Assembly: GCA_035539135.1 (NCBI GenBank)
Contig: DATLJD010000002.1
Location: 62,001 to 126,000 of the forward strand
DNA from: JABFWF01 sp035539135
GTDB taxonomy: Bacteria > Pseudomonadota > Gammaproteobacteria > Xanthomonadales > Xanthomonadaceae
Length of the DNA stretch: 64,000 bases
Direction of reading: 5' to 3'
Below the pieces are notes generated by a model that was given only the letters and a program-made list of their open reading frames with translations, searched no databases and had not been told where the DNA came from. This document shows, piece by piece, positions 47,627 through 56,938 of this stretch (within the stretch, counting starts at the first letter, position 1; each line of letters starts with the position of its first letter). The position numbers and the translations under genes are program-made.

Positions 47627-49132
47627 ATGCCGCCACGCATCGCGCCCCTGCAACGACGCCCCGCCGAGCGCGGCCACCGCTGGCTGCTGCCGGCCGCGCT
47701 CGCCCTGCTGGTGCTGCTGGCGTTGCTCGTCGTCTTCCGCCGCCAGCTGGCGGACCGGCTGTGGCCGGAAACGCGCGCCCAGGCCCTGCGCGAACAGGCC
47801 GCGCTGGCGCTGGCGCAGGGCCGGCTGAGCGCCGCCGACGGCAGCGGCGCGCGCGAACTCTACGAAGCCGCGCTCGCGCTCGATCCCGACCGCCGCGAGG
47901 CGCGCGACGGCCTCGTCCGGGTCGGCCAGGCCGCGCTGGCGCGCGCGCGCGCCGCGCTCGCCGCGCGCGATTACCGGGGCGCGCGCGACATGCTGCGGCT
48001 GGCGCGCACGCTGCAGGTGCCGCGCCCGCAATCCGACGCATTGGCCGCGGACCTGCGCGAGGCGGAGGCCGCCCAGTTGCGCATCCCGGTGCTGCTGCGC
48101 GACGCGGCCGCCGCGCGCGCGGAACACCGCCTGGATGGCGCGCCGGACGCGGCGCTGCCGCTGTACGCGCGGGTGTTGGCGGCGCAGCCCGACCGGATCG
48201 AGGCGCTGGAAGGCCGCGAGGACGCGCTCGCCGACCTGCTTCAGGACGCGCGCGCCGCGCTCGCCCGCGGCGAGCTGGTGGAGGCGGCGGCGACGATCGC
48301 CAGCGCCCGCACTTACGACGCCGGGCACGCCGACCTGCCGGCCGCCGAGGCCGCGCTCGCGACCGCGCGCGAGGACCTGCGCCGGCGCGCGGAAGCCGAC
48401 CTGCGCCGCGGCCGCCTGACCCGCGCCGGCGAACGCTTCCGCCTGCTGCTGGACGTGGCGGACGACGATGCCGCCGCGCGCCAGGGCCTGGAGCGTGTCG
48501 CCGGCGCCTGGGCACGGCGCGCGTCGCGGCTGGCCGCGGACTTCCGCTTCGGCGAGGCGGAAGCCGCGCTGGCGCAGGCGCGCGCGCTGGCCCCGCAGGC
48601 GTCCGGCGTGGCCGAGGCGGCGCGCCACCTGGCGCGCGCGCGGCAGGCGCAGGCGCGTCCGATCGCGAAACCCGGCGCGGAGCGCGCGCGCCGGGTGCGC
48701 CGGTTGCTCGAGGAAGCGGCCGCCGCCGAGGCGCGCGGCGACCTGCTCGCGCCGCCCGGCGACAGCGCCTACGACAAGCTGCGTGCGGCGCGCGCGCTGG
48801 CCCCGCGCGACGCCGCGGTGGGCGAGGCCACCGCGCGCCTGCGCCCGGCCGCGCGCGACTGCTTCGAGCGCGAGCTGCGCGGCAACCGGCTCGGCCGAGC
48901 GCGCGGCTGCCTGGACGCGTGGAGCGTGCTCGGCGGCAGCGGCGCCGAACTCGACGCCGCGCGCCGGCGCCTGGCCCTGCGCTGGCTGGCGGTCGGCGAG
49001 GAGCGCCTGCGGGCCGGCGAACTGGCGATCGCGGAGCGGGCGCTCACTACCGCGCGCGCGCTGGACCCGCAGGCGCCGGGCCTGGCCGCCTTCGCCGAGC
49101 GGGTGCGCGCGGCCTCGGCCGGGCGGCAGTGA
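47627..49132 (+). CDS. Membrane-anchored TPR-like protein, unknown function
   Basis: This 501-residue protein has an N-terminal cytoplasmic Arg-rich stretch, one membrane helix (about 19-42: WLLPAALALLVLLALLVVF), and then a periplasmic, Ala/Arg/Leu-rich all-helical array of degenerate TPR-type repeats (ARELYEAALALDPDRREARDG, PLYARVLAAQPDRIEALEG, ARALAPQASGVAEAARHL, TARALDPQAPGLAAFAERV). Repeats of this kind scaffold protein complexes. I recognise no specific family. It lies after relA beyond a repeat hairpin, so it is probably a separate unit. Composition is extreme (Ala plus Arg above 40 percent by eye). Confidence 0.65.
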   Translation: MPPRIAPLQRRPAERGHRWLLPAALALLVLLALLVVFRRQLADRLWPETRAQALREQAALALAQGRLSAADGSGARELYEAALALDPDRREARDGLVRVGQAALARARAALAARDYRGARDMLRLARTLQVPRPQSDALAADLREAEAAQLRIPVLLRDAAAARAEHRLDGAPDAALPLYARVLAAQPDRIEALEGREDALADLLQDARAALARGELVEAAATIASARTYDAGHADLPAAEAALATAREDLRRRAEADLRRGRLTRAGERFRLLLDVADDDAAARQGLERVAGAWARRASRLAADFRFGEAEAALAQARALAPQASGVAEAARHLARARQAQARPIAKPGAERARRVRRLLEEAAAAEARGDLLAPPGDSAYDKLRAARALAPRDAAVGEATARLRPAARDCFERELRGNRLGRARGCLDAWSVLGGSGAELDAARRRLALRWLAVGEERLRAGELAIAERALTTARALDPQAPGLAAFAERVRAASAGRQ

Positions 49133-49163
49133 GCAAACCGGCGTTCGCGCCGCGCGCGGGCGG

Positions 49164-51272
49164 CTAACGCCAGTCGTCGAGGAACAGCCGGCGCACGGTG
49201 TCGCGCGCCGCGTCCAGCGAGAAGTGGCGCGCGATGTTGGCGAGCCCGTTCGCCGCCAGCCGCGTCCACAGCGCTTCGTCGCCGTGCAGGCGCACGATCG
49301 CATCGGCGAACGCGTCCGCGTCGTCGGCGACCAGCGCGTCCACGCCGTCGGCGAGGTGCATGCCTTCCACCGCGCACCAGGTCGCCACCACCGGCTGGCC
49401 GTGCGCCATGCTCAGGTTGACCTTGCCCTTGACCCCGGCGCCGTAGCGCAGCGGCGCGACCGCGATCCGGCAGCCGTCCATGTACGGCCCGATGTCGGGC
49501 ACATGGCCGTGCACGCGCACGCCGGGCACCGAGGCGAGGGTGGCGATCTCCGCCGGCGCGTCGCCGCCGATGCAGTGGAAGACGGCGTCGGGCAGCGCCG
49601 CGCGCACCCGCGGCCACACCGCGCGCACGAACCACAGCACCGCGTCCACGTTCGGCGGATGGCGGAAGCCGCCGACGAACACCAGGTCCTTGCGCTGCGC
49701 GAACGGCAGGCCGGGGCCGGCGACTTCGTGCAGGTTGGACAGCAGTTCGATGCGCGCGCCCGGCGCGTCCCGCTGCAACAGCTCGCGTTCGTGGTCGCCG
49801 ACCACCAGGGTGGCGTCGCTCGCCGCCACCACCGCCAGCTCGCGCGCGCGGGTGCGCTCGGCCGCGCGCAGCAGCGCCGTGTCGCCGGCCAGTTCGGCGG
49901 CGCGCCGTTCGCGCAGGTAGTGCAGGTCGACGCTGTCGAACAGCAGCTTCGCCCGCGGCGCGTGCCGGCGCAGCAACGGCAGGAATTCGCTGGCGACGTA
50001 GTGGCGGCTGACCAGCGCGCGTTCGAAGCGCGGCCCGTGCGCGCGCAGCCAGGCCGGCGCGCGCGCGGCGAAGGGCGCGTACCAGGCCTCGACGCCGAGC
50101 TGCTGCAGCGCCTCGGTGTAGCGGCCGTCGTGCGCGCGGTTGGCCGGCAGGAACACGACGTGCGCGCCTTCCTCGCGCAGCAGGCGCATGAGGTTGACCA
50201 GGCGCAGCGAGCCGGAATCGCGGTCCGGCCGCGGCGTCAGCGCGTCGATCACCAGCACCTGCCGCTGCGCGCGGTGCAGGACGGCGGGCGAGGGCAGGGT
50301 GCCCGGCGCCGGCTGCGCGGCGAGCGCGTCGTGCCAGCGTTCGGCGAAGCGCGCCTGGTTGCGCACCTGGTAGGCCTTGGCGCCGCTGCCGGTGTCGGTG
50401 CCCGACGTGGTGCCTTCGTCGTGCACCACCCGCGCGGCCGGCTGGTACAGCACGCGGCGGCCGGCCGCGCGCACCGCGAAGGCGAGGTCGGTGTCCTCGT
50501 AGTAAGCCGGCGCGTAGCGTTCGGCGAAGCCGCCGAGCTGCGCGAACAGCGCGCGCGGGATCGCCAGCGCGGCACCGCTCACGTAGTCGGCGTCGCGCAG
50601 GTAGCCGTACGCCGGGCGGTCGGCCCGGTCGAAGCGGCCGACGCTTTCGGCGGTGCCGTCGGCGAGCACGAACCCGCCGGCCTCCTGCAGACGCCCGTCC
50701 GGATACAACAGTTGCGCGCCGACCAGCCCCGCGTCCGGATGCGTGGCGAAGGTCGCCAGCAGCGCGTCCAGCCAGCCCGGCTGCGGCACCGTGTCGTTGT
50801 TGAGGAAAACGAGGAACTGGCCGCGGGCGAGCGCGGCGCCGTCGTTGCAGGCGGCGATGAAGCCGCCGTTGGCCGCGCGTCGGTGGTAACGCAGACCGGC
50901 GACGCCGGCCAGCGCCCCGGCGGTGCCGTCGGTCGACCCGTCATCGACGACGATGATTTCGACGGCGGCCGCCGGCGGATGTTCGGCAAGCGCGTGCAGG
51001 CAGGCGAGCGTGTGGGCGCAGTGGTTGAAGACCGGAATGACGATGCTGGCGACGGGCGCCGGCGCCGCCGGGACCGACACCGGCGCCCCGACGGAGAGCG
51101 CGGGCCGCCACGGCCGGTAGCGCGCTCCGGCCGGCGACGGCAGGCGCAACTGCACGGCGACGCGTTGCCAGGTCGCCTGCCAACCGCGCGTGCGCAGGCT
51201 CAGCAGCCCGCGCCGGATCAGGCCGAGCGCGCGGGTGGCGAGGAAACGCGCATCGGCCAGCGACAACGGCAT
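49164..51272 (-). CDS. Two-domain glycosyltransferase (GT2 plus GT4-like)
   Basis: This 702-residue soluble enzyme has an N-terminal GT-A domain of family 2 (SIVIPVFNHC at about 76, DDGS 110-113, FLNNDT, and YYEDTDLAFAVRAAGRRVLY as acceptor/base motif). It is followed from about 340 by a GT-B domain (LVIDALTPRPDRDSG, VFVGGFRHPPNVDAVLWFV, VAPLRYGAGVKGKVNLSMAHGQPVV) like group-1 transferases. Rhamnan/O-antigen-type assembly proteins have this fusion. ATG 51272 was chosen; the frame runs on but shares the mrcB promoter region. It stands alone, with no polysaccharide cluster around it. Confidence 0.85.
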   Translation of the reverse strand: MPLSLADARFLATRALGLIRRGLLSLRTRGWQATWQRVAVQLRLPSPAGARYRPWRPALSVGAPVSVPAAPAPVASIVIPVFNHCAHTLACLHALAEHPPAAAVEIIVVDDGSTDGTAGALAGVAGLRYHRRAANGGFIAACNDGAALARGQFLVFLNNDTVPQPGWLDALLATFATHPDAGLVGAQLLYPDGRLQEAGGFVLADGTAESVGRFDRADRPAYGYLRDADYVSGAALAIPRALFAQLGGFAERYAPAYYEDTDLAFAVRAAGRRVLYQPAARVVHDEGTTSGTDTGSGAKAYQVRNQARFAERWHDALAAQPAPGTLPSPAVLHRAQRQVLVIDALTPRPDRDSGSLRLVNLMRLLREEGAHVVFLPANRAHDGRYTEALQQLGVEAWYAPFAARAPAWLRAHGPRFERALVSRHYVASEFLPLLRRHAPRAKLLFDSVDLHYLRERRAAELAGDTALLRAAERTRARELAVVAASDATLVVGDHERELLQRDAPGARIELLSNLHEVAGPGLPFAQRKDLVFVGGFRHPPNVDAVLWFVRAVWPRVRAALPDAVFHCIGGDAPAEIATLASVPGVRVHGHVPDIGPYMDGCRIAVAPLRYGAGVKGKVNLSMAHGQPVVATWCAVEGMHLADGVDALVADDADAFADAIVRLHGDEALWTRLAANGLANIARHFSLDAARDTVRRLFLDDWR

Positions 51273-51356
51273 CGGCAAGACGGTTCCGGCTCCGGAGATG
51301 AACTGAACGCCAGCGGGCGCGATCCGCCCCCGCCACGGCCGGCGCCGGGGGTGCGC

Positions 51357-51362
51357 TAGACT
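51357..51362 (+). promoter_or_regulatory. Candidate -10 box of mrcB
   Basis: TAGACT in the context GCGCTAGACTCGGCGCC would start transcription near 51370, about 80 bases before the chosen ATG. This supports ATG 51450 over TTG 51390 as the start. Confidence 0.45.
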
Positions 51363-51449
51363 CGGCGCCTCCCTGGCACGCGCCTGCCATTGTCGCATCA
51401 CCGCAGCGCCGGCCGGTGCGGGCGGCAGGCCGCCGAACCGCGCAGCTGC

Positions 51450-53861
51450 ATGGCCCGCATCGACTACGACGAAGACGAAGACGCCACCTCCGCCCCGCGC
51501 TGGCGCCGGCGGCTGCTGACCTGGACCCTGGCCGCGATCGGCCTCGGGCTCGGCTTCCTCGTCCCCTACACGCTCTACCTCAACCACCAGGTCGGCGAGC
51601 GCTTCGGCCAGCTGCGCTGGCAGATCCCGACCCGGGTCTACGCCCGCCCGCTGCTGCTCAGGCCGGGCCTGGCGATGGACGCGCAGACCCTGAAGACCGA
51701 GCTGGACGCCGCCGCCTACCGCGACGACGGCACCGGCGAGCGCGCCGGCACCTACCGGCACGAGGGCAGCCGCTGGCGGATCGCCAGCCGCGGCTTCCAC
51801 GACGTGGCCGGCCAGGTCGGACCGAGCCGGATCGAGGTCACCGTCTCCGGCGGCCGGGTGACCGCGCTGCGCGACCTCGCCGGCGAGCGCGCGATCAAGT
51901 CGGCCAGGCTCGACCCCGCGCGCATCGCCACCCTCTACGGCCAGAAGCAGGAAGAGCGGCGGCTGGTGCGCATCGGCGAGGTACCGGAGCTGCTGGTGAC
52001 CGGCCTGCAGGCGGTCGAGGACCGCGACTTCGCCCATCACCACGGCATCGACCTGTCGGGCATGGCGCGCGCGGCGTGGGTCAACCTGCGCTCGGGCGAG
52101 AAGCGCCAGGGCGCCAGCACGCTGACCCAGCAGCTCGCGCGCAGCGGCCTGCTCGGCATCGGCCAGGAGCAGACCTACACCCGCAAGTTCAACGAGATCC
52201 TGTACGCGCTGCTGCTGGAGGCGCGCTACGACAAGAAGACCATCCTCGAGACCTACCTCAACCAGGTCTACCTCGGCCAGCGCGGCAACCAGGAGATCCG
52301 CGGCGTCGCCGCCGGCGCCGAGTACTGGTTCGGGCGCGACCTCGGCGACCTCAGCACCGCGCAGGTCGCGTTGCTGGTCGGCATCATCCGCGGCCCGTCC
52401 TACTACGATCCGCGGCGCAACCCCGAGCGCGCGCTGGAGCGGCGCAACTTCGCGCTGGAGAAGTTCCACGAGACCGGCCTGATCGACGACGCCGAGCTGG
52501 CGCGCGCGCGCAAGGCGCCGCTGGGCGTGACCCGCGCGCCGGGCAGCCTGGCCGCGAACCGCTTCCCCGCCTACGTCGACCTCGTCCGCCGCCAGCTCGC
52601 GCGCGACTACCCGGCCGACGCGCTGCAGGGCGCGGGCCTGAGCGTGATGACCGCGATGTCGCCGGCCGCGCAGGCCTACGCCGAGGGCGCGGTGACCAAG
52701 GCGCTGAAGGCGCTGGACGCCAAGAAGCGGCCGCCGCTCCAGGCCGGCGTGATCGTCACCGACGTGCACGGGGGCGAGGTGCGCGCGGTGGTCGGCAGCC
52801 GCAGCTTCGCCGAGCCGGGCTTCAACCGCGCGGTCGAAGCGAAGCGGCCGGTGGGTTCGCTGCTCAAGCCGTTCGTGTATCTGCTGGCGCTGGCGCAGCC
52901 GGGCAAGTACTCGCTGGCAAGCTGGGTGGACGATGCGCCGATCACGATCACCCTGGAAGACGGCAAGCGCTGGACGCCCGGCAATTCCGACGGCCGCAGC
53001 CACGGCTCGGTGCGCCTGGTGGATGCGCTCGCGCATTCGTACAACCTCGCCACCGTGCGGATCGGCATGCAGGTCGGACCGAAGCGCCTGGCCTCGCTCA
53101 TCCACACCCTGGCCGGCATCGAGGCGCAGTCCAACCCGTCGCTGATCCTCGGCGCGGTGGACCAGAGCCCGTACGCGATGGCGCAGCTGTACCAGTTCCT
53201 CGCCTCCGACGGCGAGATCCAGCCGCTGCACGCGGTGCGCGGCGTGCTCGATTCCAGCGGCAAGGCGCTCAACCGCTACGACAAGGCGCCGGCCCCGGCC
53301 CAGGAAGGCGACGCGATCGCCGCGCGCCTGATCACCGTCGCGCTGCAGCAGGCGGTGACCAGCGGCACCGGCCGCCAGCTGATCGCCGACGGCCTCGGCC
53401 GGCTCAAGCCGGCGGGCAAGACCGGCACCAGCAACGACAGCCGCGACAGCTGGTTCGCCGGATGGACCGGCGACCACCTGGCGGTGGTCTGGGTCGGCAA
53501 CGACCAGAACCAGCCGACCGGCCTGTACGGCGCGACCGGCGCGATGCGGGTGTGGTCGGGGCTGTTCGCGCGGCTGCCGAGCGCGCCGCTGGACGTGTCC
53601 TCGAAAGGCCTGGACTGGCAGTGGGTGGTCGGTTCCTACAGCACCGACGCCGGCTGCCCGGACGCGCGCCGCTTCGCCTTCGTCGCCGGCTTCGCGCCGG
53701 CCTACCAGCCCTGCGTGTACGAGCCGCCGGTGCCGGAGGAAGAGGAAGGCCGCAGCTGGCGCGACTTCTTCGGCTTCGGCCGCGACGACGACGAGGACGC
53801 GCGACCGGCGCCGCCCCCGCCGCAGCCGGCCCCGGCGCCGGTGCAACCGGAGCAACGCTGA
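51450..53861 (+). CDS. mrcB: Penicillin-binding protein 1B (bifunctional class A PBP)
   Basis: This 803-residue peptidoglycan glycosyltransferase/transpeptidase has an acidic cytoplasmic tail (IDYDEDED), a membrane helix (about 22-44) and a UB2H-like domain (about 75-150). The GT51 domain follows (VEDRDFAHHHGID, GASTLTQQLAR, LNQVYLGQRGNQEIRGVA). The transpeptidase has Ser470-x2-Lys (VGSLLKP), SYN and KTGTS. The end is an acidic/Pro-rich tail (about 755-803). Two cysteines (GCPDAR, PCVYEPP) may form a disulfide. It is followed with a two-base overlap by a lipoprotein gene, a possible LpoB-like partner in position only. Confidence 0.94.
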   Translation: MARIDYDEDEDATSAPRWRRRLLTWTLAAIGLGLGFLVPYTLYLNHQVGERFGQLRWQIPTRVYARPLLLRPGLAMDAQTLKTELDAAAYRDDGTGERAGTYRHEGSRWRIASRGFHDVAGQVGPSRIEVTVSGGRVTALRDLAGERAIKSARLDPARIATLYGQKQEERRLVRIGEVPELLVTGLQAVEDRDFAHHHGIDLSGMARAAWVNLRSGEKRQGASTLTQQLARSGLLGIGQEQTYTRKFNEILYALLLEARYDKKTILETYLNQVYLGQRGNQEIRGVAAGAEYWFGRDLGDLSTAQVALLVGIIRGPSYYDPRRNPERALERRNFALEKFHETGLIDDAELARARKAPLGVTRAPGSLAANRFPAYVDLVRRQLARDYPADALQGAGLSVMTAMSPAAQAYAEGAVTKALKALDAKKRPPLQAGVIVTDVHGGEVRAVVGSRSFAEPGFNRAVEAKRPVGSLLKPFVYLLALAQPGKYSLASWVDDAPITITLEDGKRWTPGNSDGRSHGSVRLVDALAHSYNLATVRIGMQVGPKRLASLIHTLAGIEAQSNPSLILGAVDQSPYAMAQLYQFLASDGEIQPLHAVRGVLDSSGKALNRYDKAPAPAQEGDAIAARLITVALQQAVTSGTGRQLIADGLGRLKPAGKTGTSNDSRDSWFAGWTGDHLAVVWVGNDQNQPTGLYGATGAMRVWSGLFARLPSAPLDVSSKGLDWQWVVGSYSTDAGCPDARRFAFVAGFAPAYQPCVYEPPVPEEEEGRSWRDFFGFGRDDDEDARPAPPPPQPAPAPVQPEQR

Positions 53862-54373
53862 TGCGCCGCCTGCCGCCGCTGCTGGCGCTACTCGCGCTGC
53901 TGGCCGCGTGCGCGACGCCGGCGCCGCCCAAGCCGGCACCGCTCACCGATCCCGCGCCGGCGGCGATCATCGCCGCGATCGACGCGGCGGCGCAGGAAGC
54001 CAGCGGCGAACTGCTGATCCAGCCGTTGCGCGATGCGCACGTCGAGGAGCTGCGCGCGCAGGCGCAGGCGTTGCAGGTGCAGGGCCAGCATGCCGAAGCC
54101 GCGGCGGTCCTCGACCGCGCGCTGCAGCTCGATGCCGCCGATCCCGCCGTGCTGCAGGACCGCGCCGAAGCCGCGATCTGGCTGGGCGATTTCGACGCCG
54201 CGGCGCGCTACGCGCAGGCCGCGCAGCAGGCCGGCGCGCAACTCGGCCCGCTGTGCCGGCGCAGCTGGGCGACCCTGCAACAGCTGCGCCTGGTCGCCGC
54301 CGACGCCGCGGGCGCCGAGGCGGCGAAAGCGCGCCTGGACGCCTGCACGGTCGGCCCGCCGCCGCGCTACTGA
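53861..54373 (+). CDS. TPR-type lipoprotein downstream of mrcB
   Basis: This 170-residue protein has a lipoprotein signal (MRRLPPLLALLALLAACA, lipobox LAAC, Cys17) and a compact TPR-like helical region (about 60-150: AQALQVQGQHAEAAAVLDRALQLDAADPAVLQDRAEAAIWLGDFDAAARY). Position 17 is followed by Ala, favouring outer-membrane sorting. The ATG overlaps the mrcB stop (TGATG) and its own stop overlaps the helicase ATG, so the three are translationally coupled. A role as a PBP1b activator is plausible but not shown by sequence. Confidence 0.8.
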   Translation: MRRLPPLLALLALLAACATPAPPKPAPLTDPAPAAIIAAIDAAAQEASGELLIQPLRDAHVEELRAQAQALQVQGQHAEAAAVLDRALQLDAADPAVLQDRAEAAIWLGDFDAAARYAQAAQQAGAQLGPLCRRSWATLQQLRLVAADAAGAEAAKARLDACTVGPPPRY

Positions 54374-56442
54374 TGTCGGAACTCGCCGATCGCACCCGCG
54401 CCGCGCTCGAGGACGGCGGCGCGCTGGCCGGGGCCGTTCCCGCCTTCGTCCCGCGCCCCGCGCAGCAGCGGCTCGCCGGCGCGATCGCCGACGCGATCGC
54501 CGAACGCGGCGTGCTGCTCGCCGAGGCCGGCACCGGCACCGGCAAGACCTATGCCTACCTGGTGCCGGCGCTGCTGTCGGGCCTGAAGACGATCGTCTCC
54601 ACCGGCACCAAGGCGCTGCAGGACCAGCTCTACTTCCGCGACCTGCCGCGCGTGCGCGACGCGCTCGGGGTCGGCCTGAAGAGCGCGCTGCTGAAAGGCC
54701 GCGCGAACTACCTGTGCCGCTACCGGATGGAACAGGCGAAGGGCGAGCCGAAGTTCGGAAGCCGCGAACAGGTCGCGCAGTTCCAGCGCGTGGTCGCCTG
54801 GTCCGGTCGCACCCTGCTCGGCGACATGTCCGAGCTCGACCTGCCCGAGGATTCGCCGCTGCTGCCGCTGGTCACCTCGACCGCCGACAACTGCCTCGGC
54901 AGCGAATGCCCGTTCTGGTCCGAATGCTTCGTGGTGCAGGCACGCGCCCGCGCGCAGGCGGCGGACCTGGTGGTGGTCAACCACCACCTGCTGCTGGCCG
55001 ACCTCGCGCTCAAGCAGGAAGGCTTCGGCGAGATCCTGCCCGGCGCGCAGGCGTTCGTGGTCGACGAGGCGCACCAGTTGCCGGAACTCGCCGCGCAGTT
55101 CTTCGGCGAAGGCCTGGGCGCGCGGCCGCTGGTCGAACTGGCGCGCGACGCGATCGCCGAATGCAAGAGCGTCACCGGCGCGCTCGCCAGCGTGCAGCCG
55201 GTGGCGTCGCAGCTCGAACACGCGACGCGCGCGCTGCGCGCGGCGATGGACCACCTGCCGGTGCGCGGCACCCGCCGGCGCGCGCTCGAAGTGGCCGAAG
55301 TGGGCGAGGCGCTGCGCGCGCTGGCGGACGCGCTCGCGCGCTTCGCGGCCGCGATGGAAACGCTGCGCGACGCCGCGCCCGGCTTCGACAGCTGCCTGGC
55401 GCGGGCGCAGGAGTTCGGGCGGCGTCTGGCGCGCTGGATCGGGCGGGCGCTGGAGCCGGAACAGGCGCCGCAATGGTTGGCCGCGGCCGAAGATGGCCCC
55501 GAGGACGCGGCGATGGAGGGCGATCCGGCCGCCGTCGCCGATCCCACCGCCGACGCGCTGCCCGACCAGGACCATCCGCCGCGCCGCGGCGCGCCGAGCG
55601 TGCACTGGTACGAGCTGAGCCCGCGCGGCTTCCGCCTGCAGCGCACGCCGCTGGACGTGTCCGGGCCGCTGCGCGAGCACCGCGAGCGTTCGCGCGCGGC
55701 GTGGGTGTTCACTTCGGCGACGCTGTCGGTCGCCGGCGGCTTCGACCATGTCGCCGAGCGTCTCGGCCTGCTCGAGCCGGCGACCCTGCTGCAGCCGAGC
55801 CCGTTCGATTGGCAGGCGCAGGCGCTGTGCTACCTGCCGCCGCGCCTGCCCGAACCGATGTCGCGCGATTACACCGCGGCGATCGTCGCCGCGCTGCGCC
55901 CGGTGCTGGAGGCGTCCGGCGGCCGCGCGTTCGTGCTGTTCGCCTCGCACCGCGCGCTGCGCGAGGCGGCCGAGCTGCTGCGTGGCGGACCGTGGCCCTT
56001 GTTCGTGCAGGGCGAGGCGCCGCGGCACGTGCTGCTGCAGCGCTTCCGCGAGTCGGGCAACGGCGTGCTGCTGGGCGCGGCCAGCTTCCGCGAGGGCGTG
56101 GACGTGGTCGGCGACGCGCTGAGCGTCGTCGTGATCGACAAGCTGCCGTTCGCGACGCCGGACGATCCGGTGTTCGAGGCGCGGCTGGACGCGGTGCGCC
56201 GCCGGGGCGGCAACCCCTTCCGCGATGAGCAGCTGCCGCAGGCGGTGATCGCGCTCAAGCAGGGCGTCGGCCGGCTGATCCGCAGCGAGACCGACCGCGG
56301 CGTGCTGGTGCTGTGCGACCCGCGCCTGACCGGCAAGAGCTACGGCCGGGTCTTCTTCGACTCGCTGCCGGAATTCAGGATCACTCGCGAACTGGGCGAC
56401 GTGCAGGCGTTCTTCGACGCTTCCGCGTCCCGGCCGAACTGA
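54373..56442 (+). CDS. yoaA: ATP-dependent DNA helicase, DinG/YoaA family (Fe-S, XPD-like)
   Basis: This 689-residue superfamily-2 helicase has Walker A EAGTGTGKTYAYL (51-59) and DEAH in VVDEAHQLPEL. Four cysteines (Cys115, Cys174, Cys179 and Cys185) are arranged as the 4Fe-4S cluster ligands of the XPD/DinG family. Motif VI is QGVGRLIRS. Without the exonuclease domain and at this length it fits YoaA better than DinG. It would act in repair of damaged replication forks. It ends the mrcB operon and is followed by a 570-base repeat region. Confidence 0.9.
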   Translation: MSELADRTRAALEDGGALAGAVPAFVPRPAQQRLAGAIADAIAERGVLLAEAGTGTGKTYAYLVPALLSGLKTIVSTGTKALQDQLYFRDLPRVRDALGVGLKSALLKGRANYLCRYRMEQAKGEPKFGSREQVAQFQRVVAWSGRTLLGDMSELDLPEDSPLLPLVTSTADNCLGSECPFWSECFVVQARARAQAADLVVVNHHLLLADLALKQEGFGEILPGAQAFVVDEAHQLPELAAQFFGEGLGARPLVELARDAIAECKSVTGALASVQPVASQLEHATRALRAAMDHLPVRGTRRRALEVAEVGEALRALADALARFAAAMETLRDAAPGFDSCLARAQEFGRRLARWIGRALEPEQAPQWLAAAEDGPEDAAMEGDPAAVADPTADALPDQDHPPRRGAPSVHWYELSPRGFRLQRTPLDVSGPLREHRERSRAAWVFTSATLSVAGGFDHVAERLGLLEPATLLQPSPFDWQAQALCYLPPRLPEPMSRDYTAAIVAALRPVLEASGGRAFVLFASHRALREAAELLRGGPWPLFVQGEAPRHVLLQRFRESGNGVLLGAASFREGVDVVGDALSVVVIDKLPFATPDDPVFEARLDAVRRRGGNPFRDEQLPQAVIALKQGVGRLIRSETDRGVLVLCDPRLTGKSYGRVFFDSLPEFRITRELGDVQAFFDASASRPN

Positions 56443-56513
56443 GGAGTGCGGCCGGCGGTCTCAGCAAGGTCACGTTGCGGTCACCTAGTAGCAGGTGTTG
56501 TCGGCCCGCGCCC

Positions 56514-56613
56514 GGGAGGGCGGGGGTATTGCTTTTCCCCTTAGCAGGACATCCTGTCCTGATGCGGGGCGCGCGCCATCCATGGCGCGCTGACGCAACA
56601 CCCCCGCCCTCCC
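56514..56613. repeat. Nested inverted repeats ahead of tsaB (left element)
   Basis: The outer arms GGGAGGGCGGGGGT (56514-56527) and ACCCCCGCCCTCCC (56600-56613) are perfectly complementary over 14 bases. Inside lie the palindrome GCGCGCCATCCATGGCGCGC (56571-56590) and the small hairpin GGACATCCTGTCC. The region would fold into a branched RNA or DNA structure. Its inner units recur in the direct repeats to the right. Confidence 0.75.
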
Positions 56614-56643
56614 GGTCGCTCGGACAGATCCTGGCGGCTTGCC

Positions 56644-56706
56644 GTAGAGCGGAGCTTGCTCCGCTGTCTTTCCCGCGACGGAGCAGCGGAGCAAGCTCCG
56701 CTCTAC
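56644..56706. repeat. Perfect 22-bp inverted repeat, GTAGAGCGG family
   Basis: The arms 56644-56665 and 56685-56706 are exact reverse complements (they begin GTAGAGCGGAGCTTGC), with a 19-base loop. Each arm also holds the smaller palindrome AGCGGAGC-N2-GCTCCGCT. It is the same family as the element at 47522-47575 after relA. Confidence 0.85.
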
Positions 56707-56750
56707 AGCCAGATCGCGAGAGAGTGGGGGTGCGTCGGGTGGGAGAGGTG

Positions 56751-56938
56751 GGCAGGACCGTATGCGCCATGGATGGCGCATCCGAGCCTCCATGGACGGA
56801 TTTACGGCGTGTCCTGGCTGCCTCTCCCGCCCGGCGCGCTCGCCGGGGCAGGACCGTAGCGCCATTGGTAGCGCATCGAGCCTCCATGAATTCACGGCGT
56901 GTCCTGTGCGCCTCTCCCGCCCGGCGCGCTCGCAGGGT
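56751..56938. repeat. Two tandem ~95-base direct repeats
   Basis: Copy 1 (56751-56846) and copy 2 (56847-56938) both begin GGCAGGACCGTA. Both contain GCGCCAT...GGTGCGC-like pairs and GAGCCTCCATG, then CGGCGTGTCCTG and CCTCTCCCGCCCGGCGCGCT. They differ by small indels. Open frames across them (for instance GASEPPWTDLRR-type peptides) are products of the repeat, not genes. The 570 bases from 56443 to 57014 hold nothing else but the tsaB promoter region. Confidence 0.8.

Noticed and set aside
56751..56938. Possible CRISPR-like array
   Set aside because: There are only two long adjacent copies, with no spacers and no cas genes.
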